The notes below the pieces were generated by a model. It was not told where the DNA came from. It did not search any database and saw only the letters and a program-made list of their open reading frames with translations. A stretch of 64,000 nucleotides of DNA, from the NCBI GenBank assembly GCA_003255025.1, contig QANY01004038.1, forward strand, positions 801,420 to 865,419, written 5' to 3'. A program made the translations under genes and the position numbers. Below, piece after piece: positions 24,401 to 35,849 of this stretch. The stretch comes from Datisca glomerata (taxonomy: Eukaryota > Streptophyta > Magnoliopsida > Cucurbitales > Datiscaceae). Numbering within the stretch: the first letter of the stretch is position 1; each line of letters begins with the position of its first letter.

Positions 24401-24933
24401 TAGGTTATGCAATCACCCTCCCATTCTTGTTTCCCCTATTAATAGGTGGCTTTTGGTCAAGTGGAACCCCCCCTCCACATTTGCTTGAGGGTGTTCTAGT
24501 TTAGGTGTTTTGTGCTTTTGTTGGCTTGGCCTTGGGTCTATCCTCGGCCTTGCCTTATTTGTTTCTCTCCTTTTTATTAATATATATTGCTTCTTATAAA
24601 AAAATTGAAACTGAACTCTTATCATATTTTATAGTACTCCATGTAATTATCCTGGACGTATTCAATATGTGTTACCCCTCCATAATTTAGCATCATGTGT
24701 AGCTAGACAAATATTATATAACAAATATATAACCTCTTATTCCTTGATTTCTGAATCTCATTCTACTGATCAAATACGATAATTTTTAAATTTGATGCCT
24801 CAAGTAAAATGATCAAATCTCTAATTAAACCATTACAGATCTAAGTACTTATGTTCCTATGACCATATAAACAAATTATGTCAATGGGTACGACATCACT
24901 TACTTAAAATATTTATTGGTACACACGCACACA

Positions 24934-25560
24934 TTTAAGGTACACAAACATTAACAAGATATCATAGTATAAACGGGTTAAAATCAACATCTATACGCAC
25001 ATAAAAGAGGTACTCATCACATATCTGCATAAATGAGGTACTCTTGTAGATTTTCAGCGCATCAAGGAGACTACACATTTTTCCATGGTACATTTGCATA
25101 AGTTTGATGCACCACATGTGTAAACCAAGTAAGTTCTCTCAACACTTAACGCATAGAAACAAGGTACCCACCAAATAAAGACGTAATTCCTACAAAAATG
25201 AGGGTCTTCTTGCTCATATTAAACTTAGCTAGGCGTTTACAAACATTTCTATGGTACACTTTCTCACTTTTGAAGTACCTAAGACGTAAACAACACAAAT
25301 GGTGTTCACCTAACCATTTTAAAGCACACAAATGTGGTACACCCACCTAAAAAACGTACACTGAATCCTTTGTTGCATATAAACTAAGTAGCACTCATAT
25401 ATAAAATTTACAGCTTACATAAAGCATGTATGTAGGACATCAACATGGTGCACCCAACATTTTTAACGAACAAAAAGTATAATTAACTCCCGCATGAAGG
25501 TTATACCTTGCAAATAATACGGATACACTCAATTTTTAAATGCACATAAATAATGTACTT
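24934..25560. repeat. Degenerate repeats containing GAGGTAC-type motifs (left block)
   Basis: From about 24934 the family-B LTR gives way to sequence with recurring motifs such as AAATGAGGTACTC, TACACATTT and GGTACACTT, spaced irregularly. A related block in inverted orientation lies at 29118-29745. No coding potential was found. It could be a foldback element arm or a repeat array internal to an LTR subfamily. Confidence 0.55.
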
Positions 25561-25639
25561 TGCACATAAAAGGCGAAAACTAAACCTTTCATCCTACTAA
25601 AAGGAGTCATAGAAAGTTTTCTTGCGTGGGTGTAAAGAG

Positions 25640-25892
25640 AATATGAGTGAGTAAAGGAGGGAGGGAGACAGAGAGAGAGGTAGAGAGAAAGGGCGATAGA
25701 GGTAGAGAGAGAGTGAGAGAGATAAAGAGAGAGAGGAAGAGAGAGATAGAGGAAGAGAGATAGATAGATAGATAGATAAAGAGAGAGAAGAGAGAGAAGA
25801 GAGAGAGAGAGAGAGAAGAGAGAGAGAGAAAGATAGAGAGAGAGAGGGAGAGAGGAGAAGGAGAGAGAGATCGAGAGAGAGAGAGAGAGATG
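25640..25892. repeat. Imperfect (GA)n microsatellite
   Basis: About 250 bp of GAGA-rich sequence with GATA and GAGG variants on the plus strand. The long minus-strand open frame through it is a serine/leucine low-complexity artefact of the repeat. Confidence 0.95.
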
Positions 25893-25899
25893 TAAGTTC

Positions 25900-28543
25900 A
25901 CCAGAAACTATAAATTGTTTTAGCTATACATATAATGTTTCTTGGCGGTTTTTATCATAGTGTTGTTTTCTACTTCCCCAAGTCGAACATCTCATAGTTG
26001 ATTGAACTTAAATAAAAAATTTGATGTATCCGACATTTTGTTTGACTAAACTAGTATAAGATCTCAGTGTACACTGGATGTGGCCTACCTTTCATTGCAT
26101 GAGTTTGGTTTTGGTTTTGCTGCCTTCGAGTCCTTTCACGAATACAAGTTGTTTGAAAAAGACTTGATAATTTGTCTTTACACAAAAGCAGAGTACCACC
26201 TCAGCATATAGTGCTCATTAGTATAGATTTCTGCTTGATTTATTTTGTTCTATCTGCCACCAAAAATTAATTTATGTAACTAATATCTTCTCAACTACTC
26301 CGACAATATCAACAATGGAGACTAAGAAAATCGAGTTTTTACACTATTCTACTACTTGGATTAAAAAGCAAACAAGATTATTGACAAACTTAAGTTTATA
26401 AATCAGCAGGGAAACACACATTGAGATTTATATAAATCCCATGTTGAAATGTTGCTCAAACTCATTTAGACACATGCTAACATCCTACTTATTTCTAGAA
26501 ACTGGGAAGTCTGAACTGAGGTCAATGGAAGGGGAATCTAAACACTAAAATTCAATTTGATAGATTTGTTTGACGGCTGTTTGTACAACAATATTGATCC
26601 AAACAATGACATCGTTGATGCATTGAGCTTCAATTTGACATGCTCGAAAATAAAACGCGGTCCATTATAACAAAATACACTTATATAACACTGTGTGGTT
26701 TAGATTCAACAAATAAATGTTCTACAACAAAAAAAATTATTTGACAAAGAAAGTGAAAAAAAAACCCAGAGTATGTATTTGTTACTCAATCACGCCCATG
26801 CCTCTTAATTACATCCTTCTCACTATAATATGTACAATTTGTACTTTTGTTCTACCTCTACCAAATGTCTCTCTTTGACCCAGCTCAACTAATTCTACAT
26901 GGTAACCTGGTTAACCATACAACGCTGACTATTTCAATACTATAAACTCTAACGACTTTGGGTTATTTCCTTCAACTATTCATAGTTCCACAAGAACTAA
27001 AGTTGTTGACTGATTTAGTTTGTTTTAATCAAAAGACTTATGAAAGCCTGTGTCAAACAGATCTACTATCTGATTTCCATATTGGAAGTGAATCTGGCAT
27101 TTGAATTATGATATTGTGGTGGTTGTATAATATCTAAATTTGTGTAAATGAAAAGGTTTGGTTTGTATTATTTGGTTGAATATTATTCTTAATATAATTA
27201 TGCACTGCCATTCACGGACCTCAAAGGAAAAGACCGTAGCGATTCACATTACACCTTAATTTGAGACCTTTGACTACCCATCAGCAATATATAGTCTATC
27301 TGATTTCTTTTTATTTATTTGAAGTATTGATATTAGGGAGCAAACTATTTATGTGCACAGTAAAAGCATAAGAAAATTATGTAAGGCGCGGGCTAGAAAA
27401 CAATGTCCCCAACCAACAACGACCATAAAGAATAAAACTCAAATCACATGGGTTTAAATGCTCAATTTCATGGACATTCATGAAATATACAACAATATAG
27501 ATGCAATAATAATCAAGTGTAAGTTAACAAGCTCATTCTAAAAAGTAGTATAAAAGGAGAAACTTAGACATATATCGAGAAATAAAGGAACATTAGAGGA
27601 TTTCAATGGAAGATATACTATTTTGGAGATAACATTTTAGTTAACCCACATATTTCAAAGTGTTATATTCAAAAAAACTCCCCTATGTTAATAAGGTTGA
27701 ATTTGCACTAATCTCAAGCTTCCAAAGAGTTGTCCTTAGCAAATGTATGCAATCCTCAGGATAATTTGATTTCCAATCCAAAAGGGGAAGAAAAGTAAAT
27801 GAAGCATCTTCATATTCCTGTCAACATCGATTAGGATTGAAACTTAGATATTATTACATGAGAAGATGGGAAGATAGGGTTTTCTTAGAACACAGGTTCA
27901 ATGGTGATTTATTTCATCCTAATACATAGGGGAAGGCATGTTGGATGTTGCTAAAAAATATATAAGGAAGAAGGTAAACAACTATCATATAGGGAGGATT
28001 TTGGTGAAACATTTCGAGATGTAAACGAGGGAGAGTATCATACACGAAGTATGTCAAACATCATTTGATATCACAACTCAAGGATTACAATAAAGAGATA
28101 GAATAATAAGGTCAGCCTGGAACCCAGAAAACAATGGTGAACTTGGAATGTCCTAATATATATACGAAAGTGTATATTTGTATTGAGATGAAGAGACTAT
28201 CCAGCCATACTCCCTGATTTAAGAAAGATAGGAGGAAGAAGGCCAACAATTAAGATAGATGCAAGGAAGAAGTTGGGGAAATTTTTGAGAATTCTACAAG
28301 GCATCAGATTATATAGTCAAAATTTGACCGATAAAAGGGACAGAAAATTGAAGCAGCAATAATTATCATAATGAATTAAGTGAATGAACAAACTGACTGT
28401 CCAAGGGGCCTATTTTTGGGCAAGATTGAAATGCTATCATCAAACGGCTCCATTACCTAAGGAGTAAATATGCTAGCACCACCCGGGGAGTGAATACGAG
28501 ATTATCTTGAAGAACTTCATCAATCCATGACATGCGATGGACG
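25900..28543. other. Unassigned intergenic sequence
   Basis: About 2.6 kb in which I recognise no domain, LTR or terminal inverted repeat. It has moderate base complexity and may be an old decayed element or single-copy sequence, but nothing supports a gene. Confidence 0.5.
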
Positions 28544-29117
28544 TTGAGCATATTAGGATTGTACCGCTAAAGCGCTGAAATTCTATTGTTTTAATCAAGA
28601 CATTTATTCTGAATAATAATAAATAGTTTATTCTTATATTGTATGCAATACATTCTTGTAAAATATCTATAAGCATAATATTATTTGGTTTATGGGTCTT
28701 GTGGAGTTTAGGATCACATGATCAAGGTATTTAATAAATATTTCTTTATGTCTTAAAAATGTTTATTTTCACGGTCTAGTGAAGTTTGGTGCTTTACTAA
28801 GATAGACTGTACCACATTACTCTATCATGTAGGGTGGATAACTAGATGTGCCAGTGCATTTAGAATGCATTAAAAGGACTAATGGATTTGGTTTTCAATA
28901 AAAGTACCATCTTACTTAAAATCAAAACTTATTGTTATTAGATTATGAGTGCTCTTAATTTTGAGAGAATTATGAACTCATACTTAATGATTTAGAAGTT
29001 TTTATCTACTATGATTGGCATTCTGTGGAACAATATATCTATAGGTTGAATGACTGATATATTAGATAGTGAGGATTCATATATTCAATAATAAAGTCCA
29101 TAGAGATTTTAACTACC
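28544..29117 (+). mobile_element. Family-B LTR fragment, first about 575 bp, plus orientation
   Basis: It matches the reverse complement of 12825-13402. For example, CATTTATTCTGAATAATAATAAATA here corresponds to CATTTATTATGAATAATAATAAATG there, and TTGAGAGAATTATGAACTCATA to TTGAGAGAGTTATGAACTCATA. It begins near ATTAGGATTGTACC (LTR start) and stops at GAGATTTTAACTACC, the same LTR coordinate at which the minus-oriented copy breaks at 24933. Confidence 0.75.
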
Positions 29118-29745
29118 CTGCATTGAAAATGGGCAAGCTACCTGAAATTTTTTTAGCAGTACATTGTTTCTTTGGGGAATACCTCGTTTATGAGAGTTCA
29201 CAGGATTAATGTCCCCAATTTATGTTATTGTACCTATTTTACATCTTTGATACTAAAGATATGTGTGTGTATCCCTTAAATGTTAGAGGTGCTCCAATGG
29301 GTTACAGATGTGTGATGTACCTCATTTTTTGTGGGGTTGTGCCTCATTTATATGGAGAGTGTCGTGTTTATGTTTCAGTATGTGATTTATGTCAATGATA
29401 CCAAAACATGGGTTTGTGTACTCCACAAACATTTCCAGTACTTCTTATAAGTGAAAAAGGTGTTAAGTACCTCCTTAAGCGCGTTACAGTGTTTGTGCAG
29501 AAGCTACCACCCTTCTATGTATTTAAAGGTTTAGTTAACCCATTTTATGTTCGATGTACCTCCTTAATGTCATTGTTACTTCAAACGTGTGCGCTTACTC
29601 ATACCCTAACATGTTTAAGAATATGCATTGGCAATCAACAGTTTGCATATTTACGTGCAAAGTATCTAATTTCAGGACAGGAATTTCAAATGTGTACGTA
29701 CCCCATCAAAGTCGGTTATTACAGTTTGACCCCAAAAAATTACAT
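29118..29745. repeat. Degenerate repeats containing GTACCTC-type motifs (right block)
   Basis: This carries reverse-complement counterparts of the motifs at 24934-25560 (GATGTACCTCATTTTTTG, GTGTGTGTATCCCTTAAATG). It follows the family-B LTR fragment directly. Two overlapping open frames here look like repeat artefacts. Confidence 0.55.
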
Positions 29746-30027
29746 CTCTTAGTAGGAGAAGGAAGTTCTATTTCATTCAGTTCAACTCGCTTGAATTCTA
29801 GGGCCCTAAGAGACATTCGACTTTAACTCTGGCATAACTCAGACTTTAAATACAACATACAAGTTTGGGAACTCAAATACACTTTTCATGACCTTATGAA
29901 GTTCAAAGAAGTATCTCTATTTTGGCATTAAAAAACAAGAAGATGTTATTAAAATTTTGAGAAAACATTTTTCTACAAGGTTAATGTCGAATGTGCATTT
30001 GTCGTTCACAATATCTCAACACAGAGA
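29746..30027. other. Short unassigned spacer
   Basis: About 280 bp between the repeat block and the family-A LTR. No feature was recognised. Confidence 0.5.
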
Positions 30028-31464
30028 TGTTAAGGGTTATGCCCTCAAAGCATGTATATTGACATTTCGATATGAAATTTTAATGAGGATTACATTTTTT
30101 TAATTATTCTTTTAAATTATTGTTGAATAATTTATATAAATATCTGAAAATTTCATATTCATTAATGAGATTATGATCTTGTGTTAGTACGTGAGGATTA
30201 AGATCATAGGTAATGAAAAAAATTGTCAGCAACATATTAAAGTATGAAATCTTTAATAAATAGTTGCTAGTATAGTTCACTAAACATTATGATGCGTGTG
30301 ATCTAGATCCGGATCATTGATGTGGATAGATATCTTAGTGAATGTACTTTACATAATGAGATTATATATGACAAGATCGATGTGAATTAATATTTTTATC
30401 AACGTGTCGTTTATCATAAAAATTTAATATACATCAATTCGATGATCATATGTAGTCAGTCAGAATCCTAAGTAGTCATGAACTCCTATACATGTATATT
30501 AGATCTTTTGATTCACTCCTTAGGTTTGTTTGTAAAATAGGCTAGTGACTTTTGTTTTGGAGATTCAATGATATGAATGGCTGGGAACATGGTCTTACAA
30601 GATTTGGCATCCAAGCTTTCTTAACGGATCGTATATTGGTTCTCTTAAGTGTTAATTCTGAAACTGAATGGTTATTGAGCTCAAATTTATAATAAGATTA
30701 TAAATTAGCCATTCACTAGTAAATTAATGATACTTAAGGATCAAAAGGTAATTAAAAGGGTAAAACGGTAATTTTGACCAATTCTAATTCACAAACGAAT
30801 AACTGGAGGACAGAACTACGTGAAATGGTTATTATATCAATCGACTATATGAGAATACTCTGTAAATACATTCTATAATTTATATGAGTGCAATTTCATA
30901 TTTATAGTAGAGTAATAATGGAACTAATAAATAAAATTATTTAATTGAAGAGTTTAATTAATAATCTAATTTATTGGAGCTTAGGATTGCAGGTCCATGG
31001 TCCCCAAGTCACCCATATACTATGCAATGTAAGATGTGAATATTTCAAGACATGAGAACATGACTGACTTGCAAAAGAATTTTTATTATGGGTCAAGTAC
31101 GTAATTATGAGATAATTATGAGTGATTAATTAATTAGAATTAATTAATTAAATTATCCATATATATAAATATAATTTTCAAAACTTATATATATAAATAA
31201 TTATTGATTATTTTTCAATTATCGAGAAATGAGACAGAATATTTAATTTATGAAATTAGATAGTTAAATTATTATTAGATTATAATTTGAATCAACGAAA
31301 AATCTGTTATTTGTGAAATAATAGATAATTTAGTTGATATGAATAATCAGATATGTTAATTTTGAATTGATTGATATATGGATATTTATCTGATTAAAAT
31401 AAATATTTAATTTATAATAATTGTCACGTGTCAATCAATGATTGAGAATCATAGATCACCATGG

Positions 31465-31640
31465 ATTGTTGTAGTGCCACGTGGCACTACAGCAGTAGGC
31501 GTGTAACACTACAGAGCCACACGACACTGCATTGTGGCATAACACACAATGTTGTGAGGCACTGTGATTGTTTACGCCACTTGCAGTGCCGTGTGACACT
31601 GCAGTTGTGCACCGTTATACAATGGGTCTCACTGCATTGG
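31465..31640. repeat. GC-richer stem-loop repeats within the family-A LTR
   Basis: A locally GC-rich block in AT-rich surroundings holds repeated GTGCCACGTGGCAC-type near-palindromes and variants (GTGCCGTGTGACACTGCAG, TTGTGAGGCACTGTG). The related block at 57010-57230 has the same motif set. The short open frames here are by-products of the repeats. Confidence 0.75.
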
Positions 31641-31950
31641 GCAATTTGGAATTAAACATTAATTTTTAATTATCACTAAAAATATGATATATCATTATCT
31701 AAAAAATATACATATATTATTCTAATGGCCTCAGTTGATAAATGAGTTTAATCAATTGATCAATTCATCAATCAAGAATTGAATTGAGAACACAGTTGAT
31801 GTAAGAGTGATGTTTCTCTACGATTAAAAGTTAATCAAATCTCCAAAAGAATTATCATTGTTTTCTTTTAGAGAATCATCTCACTAAGGTCTTTCTCAGT
31901 AAATCTCTAGATCTCATGTGTTGAGTACATTTAGAGACAAAAAAATGTCT

Positions 31951-32641
31951 TGTAATATTTTATGTGCCCACACGCGTCCTAGTGTGTTGAGGATTGACTT
32001 GGAAGATCAGTGTGGATCTCAGAGTTTACTGATTGTTGGAACGGTTTCGTGGGACGGAGAATCGATCGGTAAATTTTTATTTTATATAAATAAAAAATGG
32101 CACTTTTTTTTCTTTTTTTGTAAGGACGCTTGATATAAACTACAAGAGGTATGTGATTCCTAACATTATATGTTGTAGATTTAATGTATAAATATATAAT
32201 GGATTCTGACTGATTGAAAAAGAGTTTTTGATAAAAAGTTTTTAAGTTATCGTGGCATTGCGCAGGTTTTGTTTTATTAAAAAATTTGATTTTTAATAAA
32301 ATTTTAATTTTAATTTTAATTGTAATATTTTATGTGCCCACACACGTTCTATTGCGTTGAGGATTGACTTGGAAGATCAGTGTGGATCTCGAAGTTTACT
32401 GATTGTTGGAACGGTTTCGTGGGGCTGAGAATCGATCGGTTTTGCAAGGATGCTTGATATAGACTACAAGAGGTATGTGATTCTTAACCTTGTATGTTGT
32501 ATATTTAATATATAAATATATAATGGATTTTGACTGATTGAAAAAGAATTTTCGATAAAAAGTTTTTTTTTTGTTATCGTGGCGTCGCGCAGGTTTTGTT
32601 TTATTAAAAGATTCAATTTTTAATAAAATTTTAATTTTTTA
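31951..32641 (+). repeat. Tandem duplication of about 370 bp at the LTR 3' region
   Basis: Unit one (31951-32320) and unit two (32321-32641) both start TGTAATATTTTATGTGCCCA. They share TTGAGGATTGACTTGGAAGA, ACGGTTTCGTGGG and CTACAAGAGGTATGTGATTC. Unit two lacks about 40 bp of T/A-rich sequence found in unit one. The family-A LTR at 57500-57834 has a single copy. Confidence 0.9.
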
Positions 32642-32692
32642 AATGGTTACGTGCCACACGCTTCTGCCGCGCACGCGCCGCAACGACTAACA

Positions 32693-32945
32693 AAAGGATC
32701 ATAAGGTAACCTTTTCAACGGTCTAGATTTGACGGATAAATCTATGGCTAAGAGTAGTCTCAGCATGGTGCCACCTATGGTACCATAGATGCTCCCTTGA
32801 ATGATATCTTCTGACAATGTCAACTACGAAACAATTATCTAGTCTACCATACAACATAGCATACATGAGAGTTCCAACTAATCAAGCATATGGAATTTTC
32901 TTCATGCTATCTATATTATCCTTATATATTTGATTTGATGAATTC
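32693..32945. other. Short spacer between two LTRs
   Basis: About 250 bp between the family-A and family-B LTRs. No feature was recognised. Confidence 0.5.
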
Positions 32946-34580
32946 TGCTTGGATTATGCCCTCAAAACACATGAAGTTCTATATATTTTGAACCATTTTG
33001 ATTGATAATAAAGTGATATTCTTAAACATTCTTGTTTAAGGTTGACAAGAAATTACTACATAGTTTGTGAGATATGAAGTTTAGCACGTAGGCATAAGGT
33101 ATAATCAAAGGGCTCTTTATGGCTTGTAAACTAATATTTCACAGCTTAGGACATTGAGTGATCTCACTTAATAAATTGTAGTACATTAACTCTATCATAT
33201 AAAGTGACTCATCTTAGTCACTCGGTCGAGTAGCTAGTTAATGTATTAGTGCATTTAGAATACTTTGAAAGGACTAAGGACTGATTTTTTATCTAGTACT
33301 ATTTAAAATAAATCATGGCCTACTGCTATTATGTTATGAGTGCTCTCAATGATATTATGTTACGAGTGCTCTCAATGTTGAGAAATAGCTTAGTCGTTTT
33401 GATCTGCTAAGAATTGGACTCCATGAGTCAATGTATTTTCTTCAATGGATTGGATGGTTAGGTTATCGGATAGAGAGACCATATATTTTCAATAGTAAAA
33501 TCCATAGAAACTTTTTAAGTAAGTAATATAGTACACCTTAGATAATTCGTTTATGTGGTAACAATAAAACTAAGTGCTTATTACCTCTAATTGAGTGTTA
33601 GAGATTTGATAATTTTATTTAAGGTATCAAATATGAAAATTATCATAATTGATCAAGAGATCGCATTTAGAACCTAATCAAGGTAGTGGGACATGTTAAA
33701 GATTAGTCTATAGTACTTAAGCTAATTATGCATTGTAAAATATGATGGAGAGATATTACATAATGAATAATAGGTTGAGGATAATTATATCAAAAATATA
33801 AAAGACACATAGAATTCAACAATGATTTTATAACGAAGTTAATCAAAATTATAATTAACAAATTCGATTACAGGTTTAATTGAAGATTTTATTAATTATG
33901 TAGCTAGGATATTTTATTCCTTCGATTCCCCTTACTACCCTACAGGGTCTCATTCAGAATGAGTAAAAGTATTGATTAATTACAATTGACTAATTAACTT
34001 TAATTGGTTTTATTAAGAAGCCAACATGGTTTGGGCTCTTGGTTTAAAAGAGTAACTATGTACCTATAACATAACATGGAAGGAGGATGGTCATCACATG
34101 AATTGAGAGGAATTTCAACAATCTCACTCTTCTCACTCGGCCTAAGTTCATAGAGTGAGAAGGGGATTGAAATTTCAGTTATAAGTGCCCGCAAGTTCGT
34201 GTTTGATAACGATCTAGGAAATATCAAGGAAGATCAAAAGTGTTCAACATTCATGAAGATTGTTCAATAAAGCTTAATCAAAGATCTATGATTTAGTTTC
34301 ATCTTTAGATCTCAAACATGTTTTAGTTCATAGATCTAAGATTGGGGGTTGATCATGGGATTCAGATCTCATTCAGTTCACATATCTCATATTCGGGTTT
34401 GTTCATGTGACAAAGATTAAGATATGTTCATGGATCGAAGGTTCTCATTTTCACTAATATCGATACAAAGGTTTTATAGATGGATTTGAGCGTGGATATC
34501 TTTAAGTTTTTAAGTCCAAACATCAAAGGTAGTCTCTTTTTTTTTTTTCAATGCACATGATGATGGTTGTTTGTTGAATT
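32946..34580 (+). mobile_element. Family-B copia LTR, plus orientation
   Basis: The start TGCTTGGATTATGCCCTC and body (GTAGTACATTAACTCTATCATATAAAGTGAC, then TTAGAGATTTGATAATTTTATTTAAGG near 33600) follow the reverse complement of 11838-13402 in order. The 3' part AGTCCAAACATCAAAGGTAG (about 34510) matches the LTR end region. This copy is continuous across the LTR coordinate where the two broken copies stop. The right boundary is approximate. No internal region of the same orientation follows. Confidence 0.7.
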
Positions 34581-34639
34581 TTTTAGATTACTTTTGCGCA
34601 ATCGTTTCTTTCAAATTACATGTATGAAAGTAATAAACC

Positions 34640-35395
34640 TTTATTGGAATTTTACATTACGAACCTTTTAAGAATCTTATCTATATATGCAGCTTGAGAT
34701 AAATATTTTTTCTTAGGTTTATAATCACGAATTACCTTAATTCATAGAATATACAAGCAAGCATTCCTAAATACTCCATACCAAACTGTTTATATAGTCA
34801 TATCTTTACGTTTGACATTAATTACATACCGTTAATGATAAGAATTATGTCGTCCACGTAAAGAACTAAGACTAACAATATTGTTTCCCTCACTTCTCTT
34901 TGACACACCTGGCTCATAAGGATTTTGATCAAACAATATGATTTAATTGCTTGATCTAGTTTGATGTTTCATGACCTTGATGCTTACTTAAGCTCATAAA
35001 TGGAGTTACAAAACTTGAAAATCATATTCTCTTGTCCTTCAATGACAAAAGCTTCTTCATAATTGAGTATTTCCTTTTGCAAAAAGGCCTAGCGTTGAAG
35101 ATTTCTACCTTCATGTTTACATCTCACTTCAACTTGTACAACCACTTGCATCGAATGAGTTTGATCTTGTAAGGTGCTACTACAAGCTTTCAAACTCTAC
35201 TGGAGTAGATTGACCTCATCTCAGATTTCATTTCTTTTTGTCAATGATATGCATGTGCATCATAGACATCTTCTGCGTAGTGCTAAACCCTAAGTTATAC
35301 TCCTCAAGGTTTGCCTCTTCTCTCCTAAGAGAGTGTGTCTCTTAGCTAGTTCTATATTCCTCACACTACGATGAGCCAATGATGTAATTAGAAGT
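34640..35395 (-). pseudogene. Copia reverse-transcriptase remnant
   Basis: Minus-strand pieces in several frames match the copia RT order: MKSEMRSIYSS (about 35220), IKLIRCKWLYKLK (about 35135), KARPFCKRKYS-like (about 35070), DQAIKSYCLIKIL-like (about 34940), the catalytic box LRGRRHNSYH/YVDDIILI depending on frame (about 34845-34870), and LSQAAYIDKILKRFVM (about 34660-34710). The YVDD motif survives in one frame, but stops and shifts are frequent. Its orientation is opposite to the adjacent family-B LTR, so the two are not one intact element. Confidence 0.75.
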
Positions 35396-35849
35396 ACTTC
35401 TGTTGGATCGGTATTGTACTTTTAGAGTGGAAATTAAGAATTAGAAGTACTTCTGCTGCAATTATAAAATCAGAAAAGACGCATGAGAAGTTTACCATTA
35501 AGAGAGGCAATTAAGAATTTTCCTTTACGTATAATCAAGCAGAAGTACTACTCCACTAATAAAGTTGAATCAATACTTGTAAAAAAGGTGGAGAAAACAA
35601 AGGCGTAAGAAGCACACCATAGTTACTATGTAAAAAAACTTTAACGCAATTGTCAAATATGACTTGCCAGAGGCGAACAGTTTTATCAACAAATGATGAG
35701 AGAAGATACGGCATCAAGATATTAAAGAGTAAGCACTATTACTAACAATTGATTGAGTATATAAAGATGAAAAGAAATTTAAACATATTACTTAAATTGT
35801 ATATTTCTCCTTTACAATTGAACTGTACTGTAGTCCCCGTCAGTATGAT

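Larger units (their letters stand above)
18491..24602 (+). mobile_element. L1-like LINE, near full length
   Basis: The element is bounded by an 8-bp direct repeat, AATTGAAA, at 18483-18490 and 24603-24610, with a short A-run before the right copy. The family-B LTR is continuous across it. It carries an ORF1-like gag region, an endonuclease, a reverse transcriptase and a zinc-finger (zf-RVT) region in the usual plant L1 order. At 6.1 kb it is about the usual full length. All frames are interrupted. Confidence 0.85.
15877..24933 (-). mobile_element. Family-B 5' LTR split into three pieces by nested insertions
   Basis: Pieces at 15877-16273, 18338-18490 and 24603-24933 align in order with the LTR at 11838-13402. 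For example, TTATGCCTCAAGTAAAATGATC near 24800 corresponds to GATGCCTCAAAATAAAATTATC near 12710. Together they cover roughly LTR coordinates 575-1560. The gaps are an hAT element and a LINE, each flanked by short duplicated LTR sequence. The first 575 bp of this LTR is not contiguous; sequence at 24934 switches to a different repeat. Confidence 0.75.
30028..32692 (+). mobile_element. Family-A copia LTR, solo, with internal tandem duplication
   Basis: It begins TGTTAAGGGTTATGCCCTC and aligns along its length with the LTR at 63299 onward (5' half) and 56316-57834 (3' half). It ends near CAACGACTAACA (32692). No primer-binding site follows and no internal region is adjacent, so it looks like a solo LTR. 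The 5-bp flanks (AGAGA and AAAGG) do not form a convincing duplication. It is longer than the other copies because of a 370-bp tandem duplication near its 3' end. Confidence 0.8.

Noticed and set aside
25536..25901. Long minus-strand open frame of 121 codons
   Set aside because: It runs through the GA microsatellite and encodes only Ser/Leu repeats; a repeat artefact.
31461..31655. Cys/His-rich small peptide (and a similar one at 56957-57175)
   Set aside because: The apparent cysteine pattern comes from GC-rich LTR repeats; no start context, partner exon or conserved spacing.
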